64,000 bases of DNA from Actinophytocola sp035995025 (lineage in GTDB: Bacteria; Actinomycetota; Actinomycetes; Mycobacteriales; Pseudonocardiaceae). The first letter of the stretch is position 1. Each line of letters begins with the position of its first letter. The position numbers were made by a program, and so were the translations under genes. The stretch lies in NCBI GenBank assembly GCA_035995025.1, contig DASYKY010000115.1, positions 112,281 to 176,280 on the forward strand, given 5' to 3'. The notes under the pieces are model-generated. The model searched no databases. It had not been told where the DNA came from and saw nothing but the letters and a program-made list of their open reading frames with translations. This document shows, piece after piece, positions 40,818-48,386 of the stretch.

Positions 40818-41822
40818 TCATTGCGCCGCCGCTGCGACGAACCGGCCTTCGAGCAGATCGCTCACCGACGGCCGGTGCTGCGAGATCCCGGCATCGACGA
40901 TGAAGTCGGCGATGTCGTTGGCCTGGAAGTTGAGGTTCTTGGGCGTCACGCCGGGGGTGAACTCGTCGATGTTCTGCCGGAGGGTGAGCATCGTCAGACC
41001 CGCGGTGTAGCTGTCGTAGTCCTCCGGGTTCACGCCCGCCCGTTCGGCGAGGATCTCGGTCGCTTCGTCCTGGTGTGCCTTGATCCAGTTGAGTGTCTGG
41101 AACCAGCTGTTCACCAGCGCCTGGACGGCATCTGGGCTGTTCTTGACCATGTCCGCCGACACGACCAGGTGGTCCGAGCAGGCGTTCGGGTACTCCGCGG
41201 TCGTCGCCAACGCGGAGCTGCCCGGCTTCTTCAGGGCGGCGGTCGTCAGCGGCGTGTGGTTGACGACCGCGTCGACCTTGCCGCCGACGAACGCGGCCGT
41301 GGCGGAGTCGGTGCGCATCGGCACCAGGTCGATGTCATCGAGGCCCAGGCGCGCGTTCTGCAGCACGAGCCGCAGGAAGTAGTAGTCGACGAGGCTCTTC
41401 TCGACGGCGACCTTCTTGCCCCGCAGGTCGGCGACGTTGGAGATGCCGTCGCGGGCGATGATCTGGTTCGCTCCCGTGGAGGTGTCGTTGACCAGAACGA
41501 TCTTCTGCGGCTTGGCGTCATCGCCGATCGCGGTCAACGTGTCGTTGAGCGACTGGTTGTTGGCGTCGAGGGCGCCACTTGCCATGGCGGCGTTGCCGTC
41601 TTTGACGTTGTCGAAGTACTTCAGCTGGACGTCGATCCCGTTGTTCCGGAAGATGCCCTGCTCCTCGGCGACCTTCCACGGCAGCCAGCCGGGGAAAGAG
41701 CCGTACCCCATGGTGATCTTGTAGATCGGGCCGCTCGCGACGCTCGAACATCCTGCGACGGCAGTGACGCCGAAGAGGGAAAGGGCACACAGTAGCCCGG
41801 TCAGGAGACGGCGGGTGATCAC
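40818..41822 (-). CDS. NrtA/SsuA-like (NMT1/THI5 superfamily) substrate-binding lipoprotein, no transporter partners
   Basis: A 334-residue lipoprotein (signal MITRRLLTGLLCALSLFGVTAVAGC, lipobox AVAGC). The mature part is an NMT1/NrtA/SsuA fold: ITMGYGSFPGWLPWKVAEEQGIFRNNGIDVQLKYFDN, MASGALDANNQSL, VADLRGKKVAVEKSLVDYYFLRLVLQNARLGLDDIDLVPM. Relatives bind nitrate, sulfonates, bicarbonate or thiamine precursors. No permease or ATPase is near. Instead the gene is coupled to the LuxR-type gene upstream (GTG overlaps TGA) and precedes the NIT kinase by 67 bp. A signalling rather than transport role is therefore likely. GTG 41822 gives the signal peptide directly. Confidence 0.85.
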   Translation of the reverse strand: MITRRLLTGLLCALSLFGVTAVAGCSSVASGPIYKITMGYGSFPGWLPWKVAEEQGIFRNNGIDVQLKYFDNVKDGNAAMASGALDANNQSLNDTLTAIGDDAKPQKIVLVNDTSTGANQIIARDGISNVADLRGKKVAVEKSLVDYYFLRLVLQNARLGLDDIDLVPMRTDSATAAFVGGKVDAVVNHTPLTTAALKKPGSSALATTAEYPNACSDHLVVSADMVKNSPDAVQALVNSWFQTLNWIKAHQDEATEILAERAGVNPEDYDSYTAGLTMLTLRQNIDEFTPGVTPKNLNFQANDIADFIVDAGISQHRPSVSDLLEGRFVAAAAQ

Positions 41823-42529
41823 ATCAACTCCAAGTGACTGACGTTGGAAGACTGCGGCTGCCGCTCGCTGTGGACGAGGCCGATCTCGAAGGCGTAGGTC
41901 GCAGCGCTCACCCGGTTGCGGGCGCCGAGCTTGGCGAGCACGTTCTGCACGTGCGACTTGACTGTGCTCCCGCCGAGTTGCAGCTCCGCGGAGATCTCGG
42001 CGTTCGTCCGGCCGACCGCGAGCAACCGCAGGACGTCGAGCTCCCGGCTGGTCAGGGTGTCGATCGCCGAGTCGGACCGGCCACCGCCCGCCCTCGCCGG
42101 GCTGGGGGCCACACAGAGCCCGGCGGCAATCAGCCGGGCCGCCGCGATGAAGTGCTTCTCCGCGGCCGACTGCGGCAGCCAGCCCCAGCCCGCCGCGGCG
42201 TAGCGGCGCCCGAGCGAGTCGGGAAAGCCGTTGCCGCCGATCATGAGCAGTCGCAGCGGCCACTCCGGAAGGGCGGCGGCGAGCTGCCGGCACAGCCGGG
42301 CCGGGTCGGTGGCGCCGGTGAACACCAGCACGTCCGCGGGCACCTCGGCGGTCCGGAGCAGGGTCACGGCCTCGTCTGAGTCGGTGGCCTCACCGGCGAT
42401 CTCGAGGTCCGCGGCCTCGGTGAGGGCACCGTGCAGCGCCGCGCGCGTGATCCAGTGCTCGTCGAGGAGCAGTACGCGCGCGGGAACACTGTCCCCGATC
42501 TTCCGCTCGCGGTTCACTGCCTGAGTCAT
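41819..42529 (-). CDS. LuxR-type (receiver-like plus HTH) transcriptional regulator
   Basis: A 236-residue protein. The N-terminal part (VLLLDEHWITRAALHGALTEA) is a receiver-like domain in which the conserved Asp cluster is changed (LLDEHW, and VLVFTGATD at the phospho-acceptor position), so phosphorylation is doubtful. The LuxR HTH is LTSRELDVLRLLAVGRTNAEISAELQLGGSTVKSHVQNVLAKLGARNRVSAATYA near residues 155-215. Its TGA overlaps the GTG of the binding lipoprotein. A divergent paralogue lies 340 bp away. First gene of the whole LuxR/binding-protein/conservon unit. Confidence 0.88.
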   Translation of the reverse strand: MTQAVNRERKIGDSVPARVLLLDEHWITRAALHGALTEAADLEIAGEATDSDEAVTLLRTAEVPADVLVFTGATDPARLCRQLAAALPEWPLRLLMIGGNGFPDSLGRRYAAAGWGWLPQSAAEKHFIAAARLIAAGLCVAPSPARAGGGRSDSAIDTLTSRELDVLRLLAVGRTNAEISAELQLGGSTVKSHVQNVLAKLGARNRVSAATYAFEIGLVHSERQPQSSNVSHLELM

Positions 42530-42869
42530 CCGTGTGGCGCTGTGTGTTCGATTGCGCACAGGCTGCCCTAGAACGACCGGGCCGGACAACCACATTCAGG
42601 CTTGGCCGGACGGGGGAGGCGTCTCCGTCATGCGGCGGGGCTGGATAGCCGAAATGATGAGAGCGCATACTCAGTTCGGCGGAGATGCGGGAAGGCGGCG
42701 GGCGCTCCGTGGCCGCCATCGACGATAGTCGAAGGCTCGCCCGGTCTCGCTCCTGTTACTTCGCCGAAGGTTTGTGAACGCGTAACGAACTATGCGCGTT
42801 TATAGGTGGGCAGCGCGGGCGACGGGTGGCTACGCTCGTGCATCACAGCGGGTGGAGGGTGCGAGGGCG
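42530..42869. other. 340-bp divergent spacer between two LuxR-type genes
   Basis: No credible gene. It holds the promoters of both LuxR paralogues. I see an AACGCG/CGCGTT dyad (42777-42800) and TATAGG (42801-42806), a possible -10 for the plus-strand gene, and a weaker CTGTG/CACAG dyad near 42540-42561, close to the minus-strand start. Short frames on both strands do not look coding. Confidence 0.6.
42777..42800. promoter_or_regulatory. Dyad AACGCG-N12-CGCGTT, candidate LuxR-type operator
   Basis: Perfect 6-bp arms (42777-42782, 42795-42800) with a 12-bp AT-richer centre, directly upstream of a possible -10 (42801-42806) for the plus-strand LuxR gene. Spacing suits a dimeric LuxR HTH. Confidence 0.5.
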
Positions 42870-43556
42870 ATGGATCACACCGGCGCCGGCATCGGGGAGC
42901 ACGCCGGAGTTCTGTTATACGACAACCACTGGATCACGAAGACCGCGCTGCGCAACGCGTTGACGGGCGTGGACGGGCTGCGGATCGCCGCGGAGACCGG
43001 CGACCTCGACGAGGTGGGCACCGCGGTGTCCGGCCGGCCCGCGCCCGACGTCATCGTGTTCACCGAGGCCAAGGACCCGACCATCGTGCTCAGCCGGGTC
43101 ACCGAGGTGGCGCCGGACTGGCCGGTCAAGGTCGTGATGGTCGGCGGCCAGGGCATTCCCGCCGAGCTCGCCGTGCGCTGCGCATCGGTCGGCTCGCTGC
43201 CGTGGACGGCCGGCGAGCAGGAGTTCGTCTCCGCGGTGCGGCTGGTGGCGGCCGGCCACAGTGTCATCGCGCGGCACCGGGACGACGGCAGCGGCATGCG
43301 GCAGCCGGGCAGGCTCGAGGCGGTCCGCGGCGAGTACGCCCTGACCACGCGCGAGTGCGACGTGCTGTTGTTGGTGGCCAAGGGTTTCACGAACGCGGAG
43401 ATCTCGGCCGGCCTGGGCCTCGGCGAGAGCACGGTGAAGTCACACGTTCAGAACGTGCTGAACAAGCTGGGTGCGCGCAACCGCGTGAGCGCGGCGATCT
43501 ACGCCTACGAGGTCGGGCTGATGCGGCCGAACGGGTCGGTGCGGTTCTCGGCCTGA
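42870..43556 (+). CDS. LuxR-type transcriptional regulator, paralogue of the divergent gene
   Basis: A 228-residue protein closely parallel to the divergent regulator over its whole length: VLLYDNHWITKTALRNALTGVDGLRIA, VIVFTEAKDPTIVLSRVTEVAPDWPVKVVMVGGQGIPAEL, and an HTH LTTRECDVLLLVAKGFTNAEISAGLGLGESTVKSHVQNVLNKLGARNRVSAAIYAYEVGL. The receiver-like domain again lacks the usual Asp (FTEAKD). The duplicated pair back to back suggests cross-regulation. ATG 42870 follows GGAGGGTGCGAGGG. Monocistronic by spacing to the next gene. Confidence 0.88.
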   Translation: MDHTGAGIGEHAGVLLYDNHWITKTALRNALTGVDGLRIAAETGDLDEVGTAVSGRPAPDVIVFTEAKDPTIVLSRVTEVAPDWPVKVVMVGGQGIPAELAVRCASVGSLPWTAGEQEFVSAVRLVAAGHSVIARHRDDGSGMRQPGRLEAVRGEYALTTRECDVLLLVAKGFTNAEISAGLGLGESTVKSHVQNVLNKLGARNRVSAAIYAYEVGLMRPNGSVRFSA

Positions 43557-43650
43557 TCCCACCTCCCGGCACCTCGCGCTGCGCGGGTGCGCGGGCGTCG
43601 GCGACGATGGGCGCAGGCAGCCGACCGCGACACCCGAGAGGACCACCACC

Positions 43651-44667
43651 ATGCGAGGAGCCGTCATCCACGCGCCCCGGGACGTGCGCTTCGAGGAGCA
43701 GCCGGACCCGGTCGTCACCGAGCCGACGGACGCCGTCATCCGGGTCACCGCGGCGTGCGTGTGCGGGTCGGACCTGTGGACCTACCGCGGCGTGAACGAC
43801 CTCGCCGCGCCGATGCCGTTCGGACACGAGTACTGCGGCGTGGTCGAGCAGGTCGGCGCGGACGTGACCACCGTGGCGCCCGGGCAGTTCGTCATCGGCT
43901 CGTTCGTGGCGTCGGACAACACCTGCCCGCACTGCCGCGCCGGGTACCAGACGTCGTGCCAGAACCGCAGGCCCGTGCTCGGTGCGCAGGCCGAGCTGCT
44001 GCGCGTCCCGCTGGCCGACGGCACGCTGGTCGCCACCGCGGAGCCGCCTGCCGACGAGCTGGTGGCGAGCATGCTCACGCTGTCCGACGTCATGGGCACC
44101 GGCTGGTTCGCCGCCGTCGCCGCCGGGACGCGGCCGGGCGCGACGGTGGCGGTGGTCGGGGACGGCGCGGTCGGCCTGTGCGGCGTGCTGTCCGCGGCGC
44201 AGCTGGGGGCGGAGCGGATCATCGTCATGAGCCGGCACGAGTCCCGGCAGAAGCTGGCCGTCGAGTTCGGCGCCACGGACGTCGTCGCCGAGCGCGGTGA
44301 CGAGGGCGTCGAGCGGATCAAGGAGCTGACCGGCGGCGTCGGCGCGGACGGCGTGCTGGAATGCGTCGGCACGGACGAGGCCATGCAGCAGGCCATCCGC
44401 GGCACGCGCCCGGGCGGCACCGTCGGTTTCGTCGGCGTGCCGCACGGCGTGTCCATCCCCGGCGAGCAGCTGTTCCGCACGCACGTCGGCGTGCGCGGCG
44501 GCCCCGCGCCGGTGCGCCAGTACCTGCCGGAGCTGATCGACCTGGTCAACCACGGGCGGATCGAGCCGGGCAAGGTGTTCGACCTGACGCTGCCGCTCGA
44601 CCAGGTGGCCGAGGGCTACCGCGCGATGGACGAGCGCCGCGCGATCAAGGCCCTGCTGCGCCCATGA
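43651..44667 (+). CDS. Zinc-dependent alcohol dehydrogenase (MDR superfamily)
   Basis: A 338-residue MDR oxidoreductase. Catalytic zinc ligands: CGSDLWTYRG near residue 39 and GHEYCGVVEQVG near 60. The structural-zinc loop is reduced (CPHCRAGYQTSC). NAD(P) fold: VAVVGDGAVGLCGVLSAAQLGAERII near 170. The C-terminus (PLDQVAEGYRAMDERRAIKALLRP) is normal. Probably oxidises an alcohol or reduces an aldehyde; substrate unknown. Its stop overlaps the start of the DUF2255 gene (ATGA). Confidence 0.9.
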   Translation: MRGAVIHAPRDVRFEEQPDPVVTEPTDAVIRVTAACVCGSDLWTYRGVNDLAAPMPFGHEYCGVVEQVGADVTTVAPGQFVIGSFVASDNTCPHCRAGYQTSCQNRRPVLGAQAELLRVPLADGTLVATAEPPADELVASMLTLSDVMGTGWFAAVAAGTRPGATVAVVGDGAVGLCGVLSAAQLGAERIIVMSRHESRQKLAVEFGATDVVAERGDEGVERIKELTGGVGADGVLECVGTDEAMQQAIRGTRPGGTVGFVGVPHGVSIPGEQLFRTHVGVRGGPAPVRQYLPELIDLVNHGRIEPGKVFDLTLPLDQVAEGYRAMDERRAIKALLRP

Positions 44668-45044
44668 GCGCTTGGACCGCCGAGGAGCTGGCCGCGATCG
44701 CCGTCGCGGACGAGCTGCGGATCGCCCCCCGCCGCGCGGACGGCACGCTGCGCCGCGCGGTGACGATCTGGGTCGTCCGCCACGGCGACGACCTGTACGT
44801 CCGCTCGGCCCGCGGCCGCGACGGCGCCTGGTACCGCGGCACCCAGGTCCGCCACGAGGGCCACGTGGAGTCGGGCGGCGTCGCCCGCGACGTCAGGTTC
44901 ACCGACGAGCCGGATCCGGCACTGAACGAGGAGATCGACCGCGAGTTCCGCACGAAGTACCGCGGCTACCGCGAGGAGTTCGTCGACCCCATGGTCACCG
45001 CGCCGGCCCGCGCCACCACGCTGAAGGTCCTCCCGGCAGGCTGA
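44664..45044 (+). CDS. DUF2255 family protein
   Basis: A 126-residue protein: WTAEELAAIAVADELRIAPRRADGTLRRAVTIWVVRHGDDLYVRSARGRDGAWYRGTQV, then GHVESGGVARDVRF. This is the DUF2255 pattern, a small split-barrel flavin-binding-like fold of unknown reaction. Coupled to the alcohol dehydrogenase gene by a 4-bp overlap, and 9 bp before the next acetyltransferase gene, so the three probably form one operon. Confidence 0.85.
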   Translation: MSAWTAEELAAIAVADELRIAPRRADGTLRRAVTIWVVRHGDDLYVRSARGRDGAWYRGTQVRHEGHVESGGVARDVRFTDEPDPALNEEIDREFRTKYRGYREEFVDPMVTAPARATTLKVLPAG

Positions 45045-45053
45045 TCCAGGAGA

Positions 45054-45608
45054 ATGTCCGCCGTGCAAGCCTTGCCGGTGCTGCGCGCCGCCACGATGGC
45101 GGACGTGCCGCAGATCGCCACGCTCATGCGGCGGTCCGTGCTCGACGTGTTCCCGCTGTTCCACGACGAGCGCGAGACGGCCGCCGCCGCGCGCTACCTG
45201 ACCGAGCCGGACACGGTGCTGATCGAGGACGGCACCTACTGCGTCCACGAGGCCGCGGGTGAGATCGTCGCGTGCGGCGGCTGGAGCAGGCGGGACAAGC
45301 TGTACACCGGCTCCGGCGCCGCCCCGGCCGACGACCGCCTCCTGGACCCGGCTACCGAGCCGGCCCGCGTCCGCGCGATGTTCGTGCGCGGTGACTGGAC
45401 CCGCCGGGGCCTGGGCCGCGCCATCCTCGACCGGTGCGTGGCGGCGGCTCGCGAGGAGGGCTATCGCTCGCTGGTGCTGATGGCCACCCTGCCGGGAGAG
45501 CCGCTGTACCGCGCGTTCGGCTTCCGCGAGGTCCGGCGCACCGAGGTGCCGCTCCCCGACGGCACGACCATCGGCGGCGTGTCGATGGAGTATCCGCTGA
45601 CTTCCTGA
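45054..45608 (+). CDS. GNAT family N-acetyltransferase
   Basis: A 184-residue single-domain GNAT enzyme. RAATMADVPQIATLMRRSVLDVF at the N-terminus, the acetyl-CoA loop VRGDWTRRGLGRAILDRCVAAAREEGYRSLVLMATLPGEPLYRAFGFREV near 105-155. Probably third gene of the preceding operon. Substrate unknown. A CCGGGTG/CACCCGG hairpin at 45663-45680 follows. Confidence 0.88.
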   Translation: MSAVQALPVLRAATMADVPQIATLMRRSVLDVFPLFHDERETAAAARYLTEPDTVLIEDGTYCVHEAAGEIVACGGWSRRDKLYTGSGAAPADDRLLDPATEPARVRAMFVRGDWTRRGLGRAILDRCVAAAREEGYRSLVLMATLPGEPLYRAFGFREVRRTEVPLPDGTTIGGVSMEYPLTS

Positions 45609-45662
45609 CGGCGCGAGAAATCTCGGTTCCGTTTGTCGATCCGGCTCCGGCGTGTCCGACGT

Positions 45663-45680
45663 CCGGGTGAGAACACCCGG
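45663..45680 (+). promoter_or_regulatory. 7-bp inverted repeat CCGGGTG-AGAA-CACCCGG
   Basis: Perfect stem with AGAA loop, 55 bp after the acetyltransferase stop and 15 bp before the ATG of the FAD oxidase gene. Without a T-tract; weak terminator or regulator site. Confidence 0.4.
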
Positions 45681-45695
45681 CGAACGGAGCCAGTG

Positions 45696-46895
45696 ATGAT
45701 CATCGAAGCCACCACCCCGGCCGATGTGCGGAGCGCGGTGCTGACCGCTCGTGAGCTGGGCATGCCGTTCGCCGTGTACGCGACCGGGCATGGCGGGGCG
45801 GCGCCCGACGACCGGGCCGTCGTCGCCGACACCGGCGCGCTCGGTGGCGTCGTCGTGGACCCGGGCCGGCGGGTGGCGCGGGTCGGGGCGGGCGCTCGCT
45901 GGGGCGACGTCGTCGCGGCCGCCGCGCCGTTCGGGCTGGCGCCGCTGTCCGGCACCAACCCCACGGTCGGCGTCGTCGGCTACACACTGGGCGGCGGCTT
46001 GGGCTGGCTGTCCCGCCGGTACGGCTTCGCCGCCGACAGCGTGCTGCGGGCCCACGTCGTGACCGCGGACGGCGACGCGCGGACCATCGACGCCGACCAC
46101 GACGCCGACCACGACGCCGACCTGTTCTGGGCGATCCGCGGCGGCGGTGCCAACTTCGCCGCGGTCACCGGGCTGGAGTTCCGGCTGCACCCGGTGGCCA
46201 CCGTGCACGCCGGCGTCGCCACGTTCCCGCTGGAGCGCGCGGCCGACGTGCTGGCGTTCTACCGCGACGCGGCCGCCGGTCTCCCCGACGAGCTGACCGC
46301 GAACGTCGTGCTGACCAAGGACTCCGTCGCCATCCGCGGCATGTACGCGGGGCCCGCCGAGGACGCCCGCTGCGCGCTGGCGCCGCTGTTCCGCGCCGCC
46401 GGCCCGCCGGTCACCGACGGGTGGCGCACCATGGCGTACACCGGGAGCGGCTCGGTCGGCGGCACCGCGCCCCACCAGTTGCACCACCTGGCCGACCTGC
46501 CCGACGCGGTGATCACCGCCGCCATCGGCGCCGTGCACGGCGACGCGAACGCCGTCGAGGTGCGCCTCTGGGGCGGTGCCCTGGCCCGCCCGGGCGCGGA
46601 TGCCGGCCCGGTCGGCCACCGCGACGTGCCGTTCTCCGTGGTCGTCGACGGCCCGGCGGAGTCGGCCACCGCGATCGCCGCGCACGCCACGGGTGGCACG
46701 TTCCTGAACTGGCTGCATGACGCGTCCCGCACGCACACCGCCTACACCGCGGCCGACTACGCCCGGCTGCGCGAGCTGAAGCGCGCCTACGACCCGGAGA
46801 ACGTGTTCGGCCTGGCGAAGAACATCCCGCCTGCGCCCGGATCTGGCTACACCGCGCGAGACGCCGCGTACGGTCCGATTTTTGCCGCTATGTGA
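45696..46895 (+). CDS. FAD-binding oxidoreductase (PCMH/BBE-type)
   Basis: A 399-residue flavoenzyme with vanillyl-alcohol-oxidase-type FAD domain: FAVYATGHGG (His possibly linked to FAD), VVDPGRRVARVGAGARWGDVVAAAAPFGLAPLSGTNPTVGVVGYTLGGGLGWLSRRYG near 50-115, DLFWAIRGGGANFAAVTGLEF. The second usual covalent Cys is not visible in the TNPTVGV motif. The C-terminus has a short berberine-bridge-like end (YDPENVFGLAKNIPP). An in-frame 12-bp repeat (46089-46121) encodes DADHDADHDAD. ATG 45696 with GGAGCC upstream. Confidence 0.88.
   Translation: MIIEATTPADVRSAVLTARELGMPFAVYATGHGGAAPDDRAVVADTGALGGVVVDPGRRVARVGAGARWGDVVAAAAPFGLAPLSGTNPTVGVVGYTLGGGLGWLSRRYGFAADSVLRAHVVTADGDARTIDADHDADHDADLFWAIRGGGANFAAVTGLEFRLHPVATVHAGVATFPLERAADVLAFYRDAAAGLPDELTANVVLTKDSVAIRGMYAGPAEDARCALAPLFRAAGPPVTDGWRTMAYTGSGSVGGTAPHQLHHLADLPDAVITAAIGAVHGDANAVEVRLWGGALARPGADAGPVGHRDVPFSVVVDGPAESATAIAAHATGGTFLNWLHDASRTHTAYTAADYARLRELKRAYDPENVFGLAKNIPPAPGSGYTARDAAYGPIFAAM
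46089..46121 (+). repeat. In-frame 12-bp tandem repeat in the FAD oxidase gene
   Basis: GACGCCGACCAC occurs at 46089-46100 and 46101-46112, then GACGCCGAC. It encodes an Asp/His-rich loop between FAD-domain strands that relatives probably lack. Confidence 0.8.
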
Positions 46896-46985
46896 TGTTC
46901 ACGGAATCCGCCGTTCGACCGATCAGTACATACTGAGCGACCAACTTCGATGGACGTCGGGGGCGCGCGAACACCGGAGGTGGCG

Positions 46986-48323
46986 ATGGTCGCGACGAGT
47001 CGGCAACCGCGGCGCGGCACCGTGCCACCGGTCACCGCGGCGCGCTGGGCGATGTGGGCGTTCGTCGTCGCCAACGTGGCGATAGTCGAGATCCTGTTCT
47101 TCACCTCGGGTACCGGCAAGAACGACACCCTCACCGTGGCCAAGTTCTTCGGCATGCACGCCGCGCTGCTGCTGTTCTGCCAGCTGCTGCTGATCTCGCG
47201 GCTGCCGTGGCTGGACCGCCGGATCGGGATGGACCGGCTGACCGTGTGGCACCGGTGGATCGGGTTCACTCTGCTGTGGACGGTCCTCACCCACGCCACG
47301 ATCATCGTGCTCGGCTACGCGAGGCTCGACGACACGACGATGGCGAAGACGTTCGTGGCGCTGGCCGGGGTGACCGCGTCGCTGCTCGGCATGTGCGCCG
47401 CCGCGTTGATCGTCGTGGTCGGGGTGACCTCCACCCGGGCCATCCGGCGGCGGCTGCGCTACGAGACCTGGCACGCCATCCACCTGGTGCTCTACCTGGC
47501 GCTGGCAGCCGCGTTCACGCACCAGCTGCTCGAGACCACGACGTTCAAGTCCTCGCCGTTCGCGCGGGTCTACTGGTGGGCGCTGTGGCTGCTCGCCGTC
47601 GGCTCGCTCGTCGTCGGCCGGATCGTGGTGCCGCTGGTCCGCAACCGGCGCCACCAGTTCCGGGTGGAGGCGGTGGTGCCGGAGTCGGACAACGTCGTGT
47701 CCGTGTACGTCACCGGCCGCGACCTGCACCGCCTGCCCGCCAGGGCCGGCCAGTTCTTCATCTGGCACTTCCCCGGCCACAACAACTGGTGGCAGTCGAA
47801 CCCGTTCTCGATGTCGGCGGCGCCCAACGGCCGCTCCCTGCGGCTGACCGCGAAGGCGGTCGGCGCCACCAGCGCGGGCCTGCGGAACATGCGGCCCGGC
47901 ACCCGCGCGATCCTCGAGGGCCCGTACGGCGCGTTCACCTCGCTGCACCGCAGCCGGCACGGCGTCGTGCTGATCGCCGGCGGGGTGGGCGTGACGCCGG
48001 TGCGCGCGCTGCTGGAGGAGCCGACCGCGGGCGACTTCGTGATCCTCTACCGGGTGCGGGACGAGCGGGAGGCCGTGCTCCTGAACGAGCTGCGCCGGCT
48101 GGCCGCGGCGCGGGGCGCGCGGCTGCACCTGCTGACCGGGCGGACCAGCGACGGCATGCGGCCGTTCGAGCCCGCGGGCCTGCACCACCTGGTCCCCGAC
48201 ATCACCGAGCGCGACGTCTACGTGTGCGGCCCGCCCGCCATGACCACGGCCGTTCTGGCGAGCCTGCGTGCCCTGCGGGTGCCGGGCCAGCAGGTGCACG
48301 CGGAGAAGTTCAGCATGGCCTGA
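46986..48323 (+). CDS. Ferric-reductase-like transmembrane flavoprotein
   Basis: A 445-residue membrane oxidoreductase. Residues 25-220 hold about six helices with paired His (WHRWIGF, LTHATIIVLGYAR, WHAIHLVLY, FTHQLLE) that may bind two b-type hemes. The C-terminal 220 residues are a ferredoxin-NADP-reductase module: ARAGQFFIWHFPG, NPFSMSAAPNG, LIAGGVGVTPVRALLEE and DVYVCGPPAM. There is no C-terminal ferredoxin domain. It probably moves electrons from NAD(P)H across the membrane to iron or another acceptor. ATG 46986 is chosen over 46950 because GGAGGTGGCG directly precedes it. Confidence 0.9.
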   Translation: MVATSRQPRRGTVPPVTAARWAMWAFVVANVAIVEILFFTSGTGKNDTLTVAKFFGMHAALLLFCQLLLISRLPWLDRRIGMDRLTVWHRWIGFTLLWTVLTHATIIVLGYARLDDTTMAKTFVALAGVTASLLGMCAAALIVVVGVTSTRAIRRRLRYETWHAIHLVLYLALAAAFTHQLLETTTFKSSPFARVYWWALWLLAVGSLVVGRIVVPLVRNRRHQFRVEAVVPESDNVVSVYVTGRDLHRLPARAGQFFIWHFPGHNNWWQSNPFSMSAAPNGRSLRLTAKAVGATSAGLRNMRPGTRAILEGPYGAFTSLHRSRHGVVLIAGGVGVTPVRALLEEPTAGDFVILYRVRDEREAVLLNELRRLAAARGARLHLLTGRTSDGMRPFEPAGLHHLVPDITERDVYVCGPPAMTTAVLASLRALRVPGQQVHAEKFSMA

Positions 48324-48386
48324 AAACCGTCCACCGCCGTTCTACGTGTAGTCGGGTAGGAATGACCGGCGGCGGAGAGGACGGCT

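Noticed and set aside
40818..41822. Binding lipoprotein as part of an ordinary ABC importer
   Set aside because: No permease or ATPase lies on either side; neighbours are regulator and kinase genes in the same orientation.
46950..46985. ATG 46950 as start of the ferric-reductase-like gene
   Set aside because: The ATG at 46986 has GGAGGTGGCG immediately upstream and gives a usual N-terminus.
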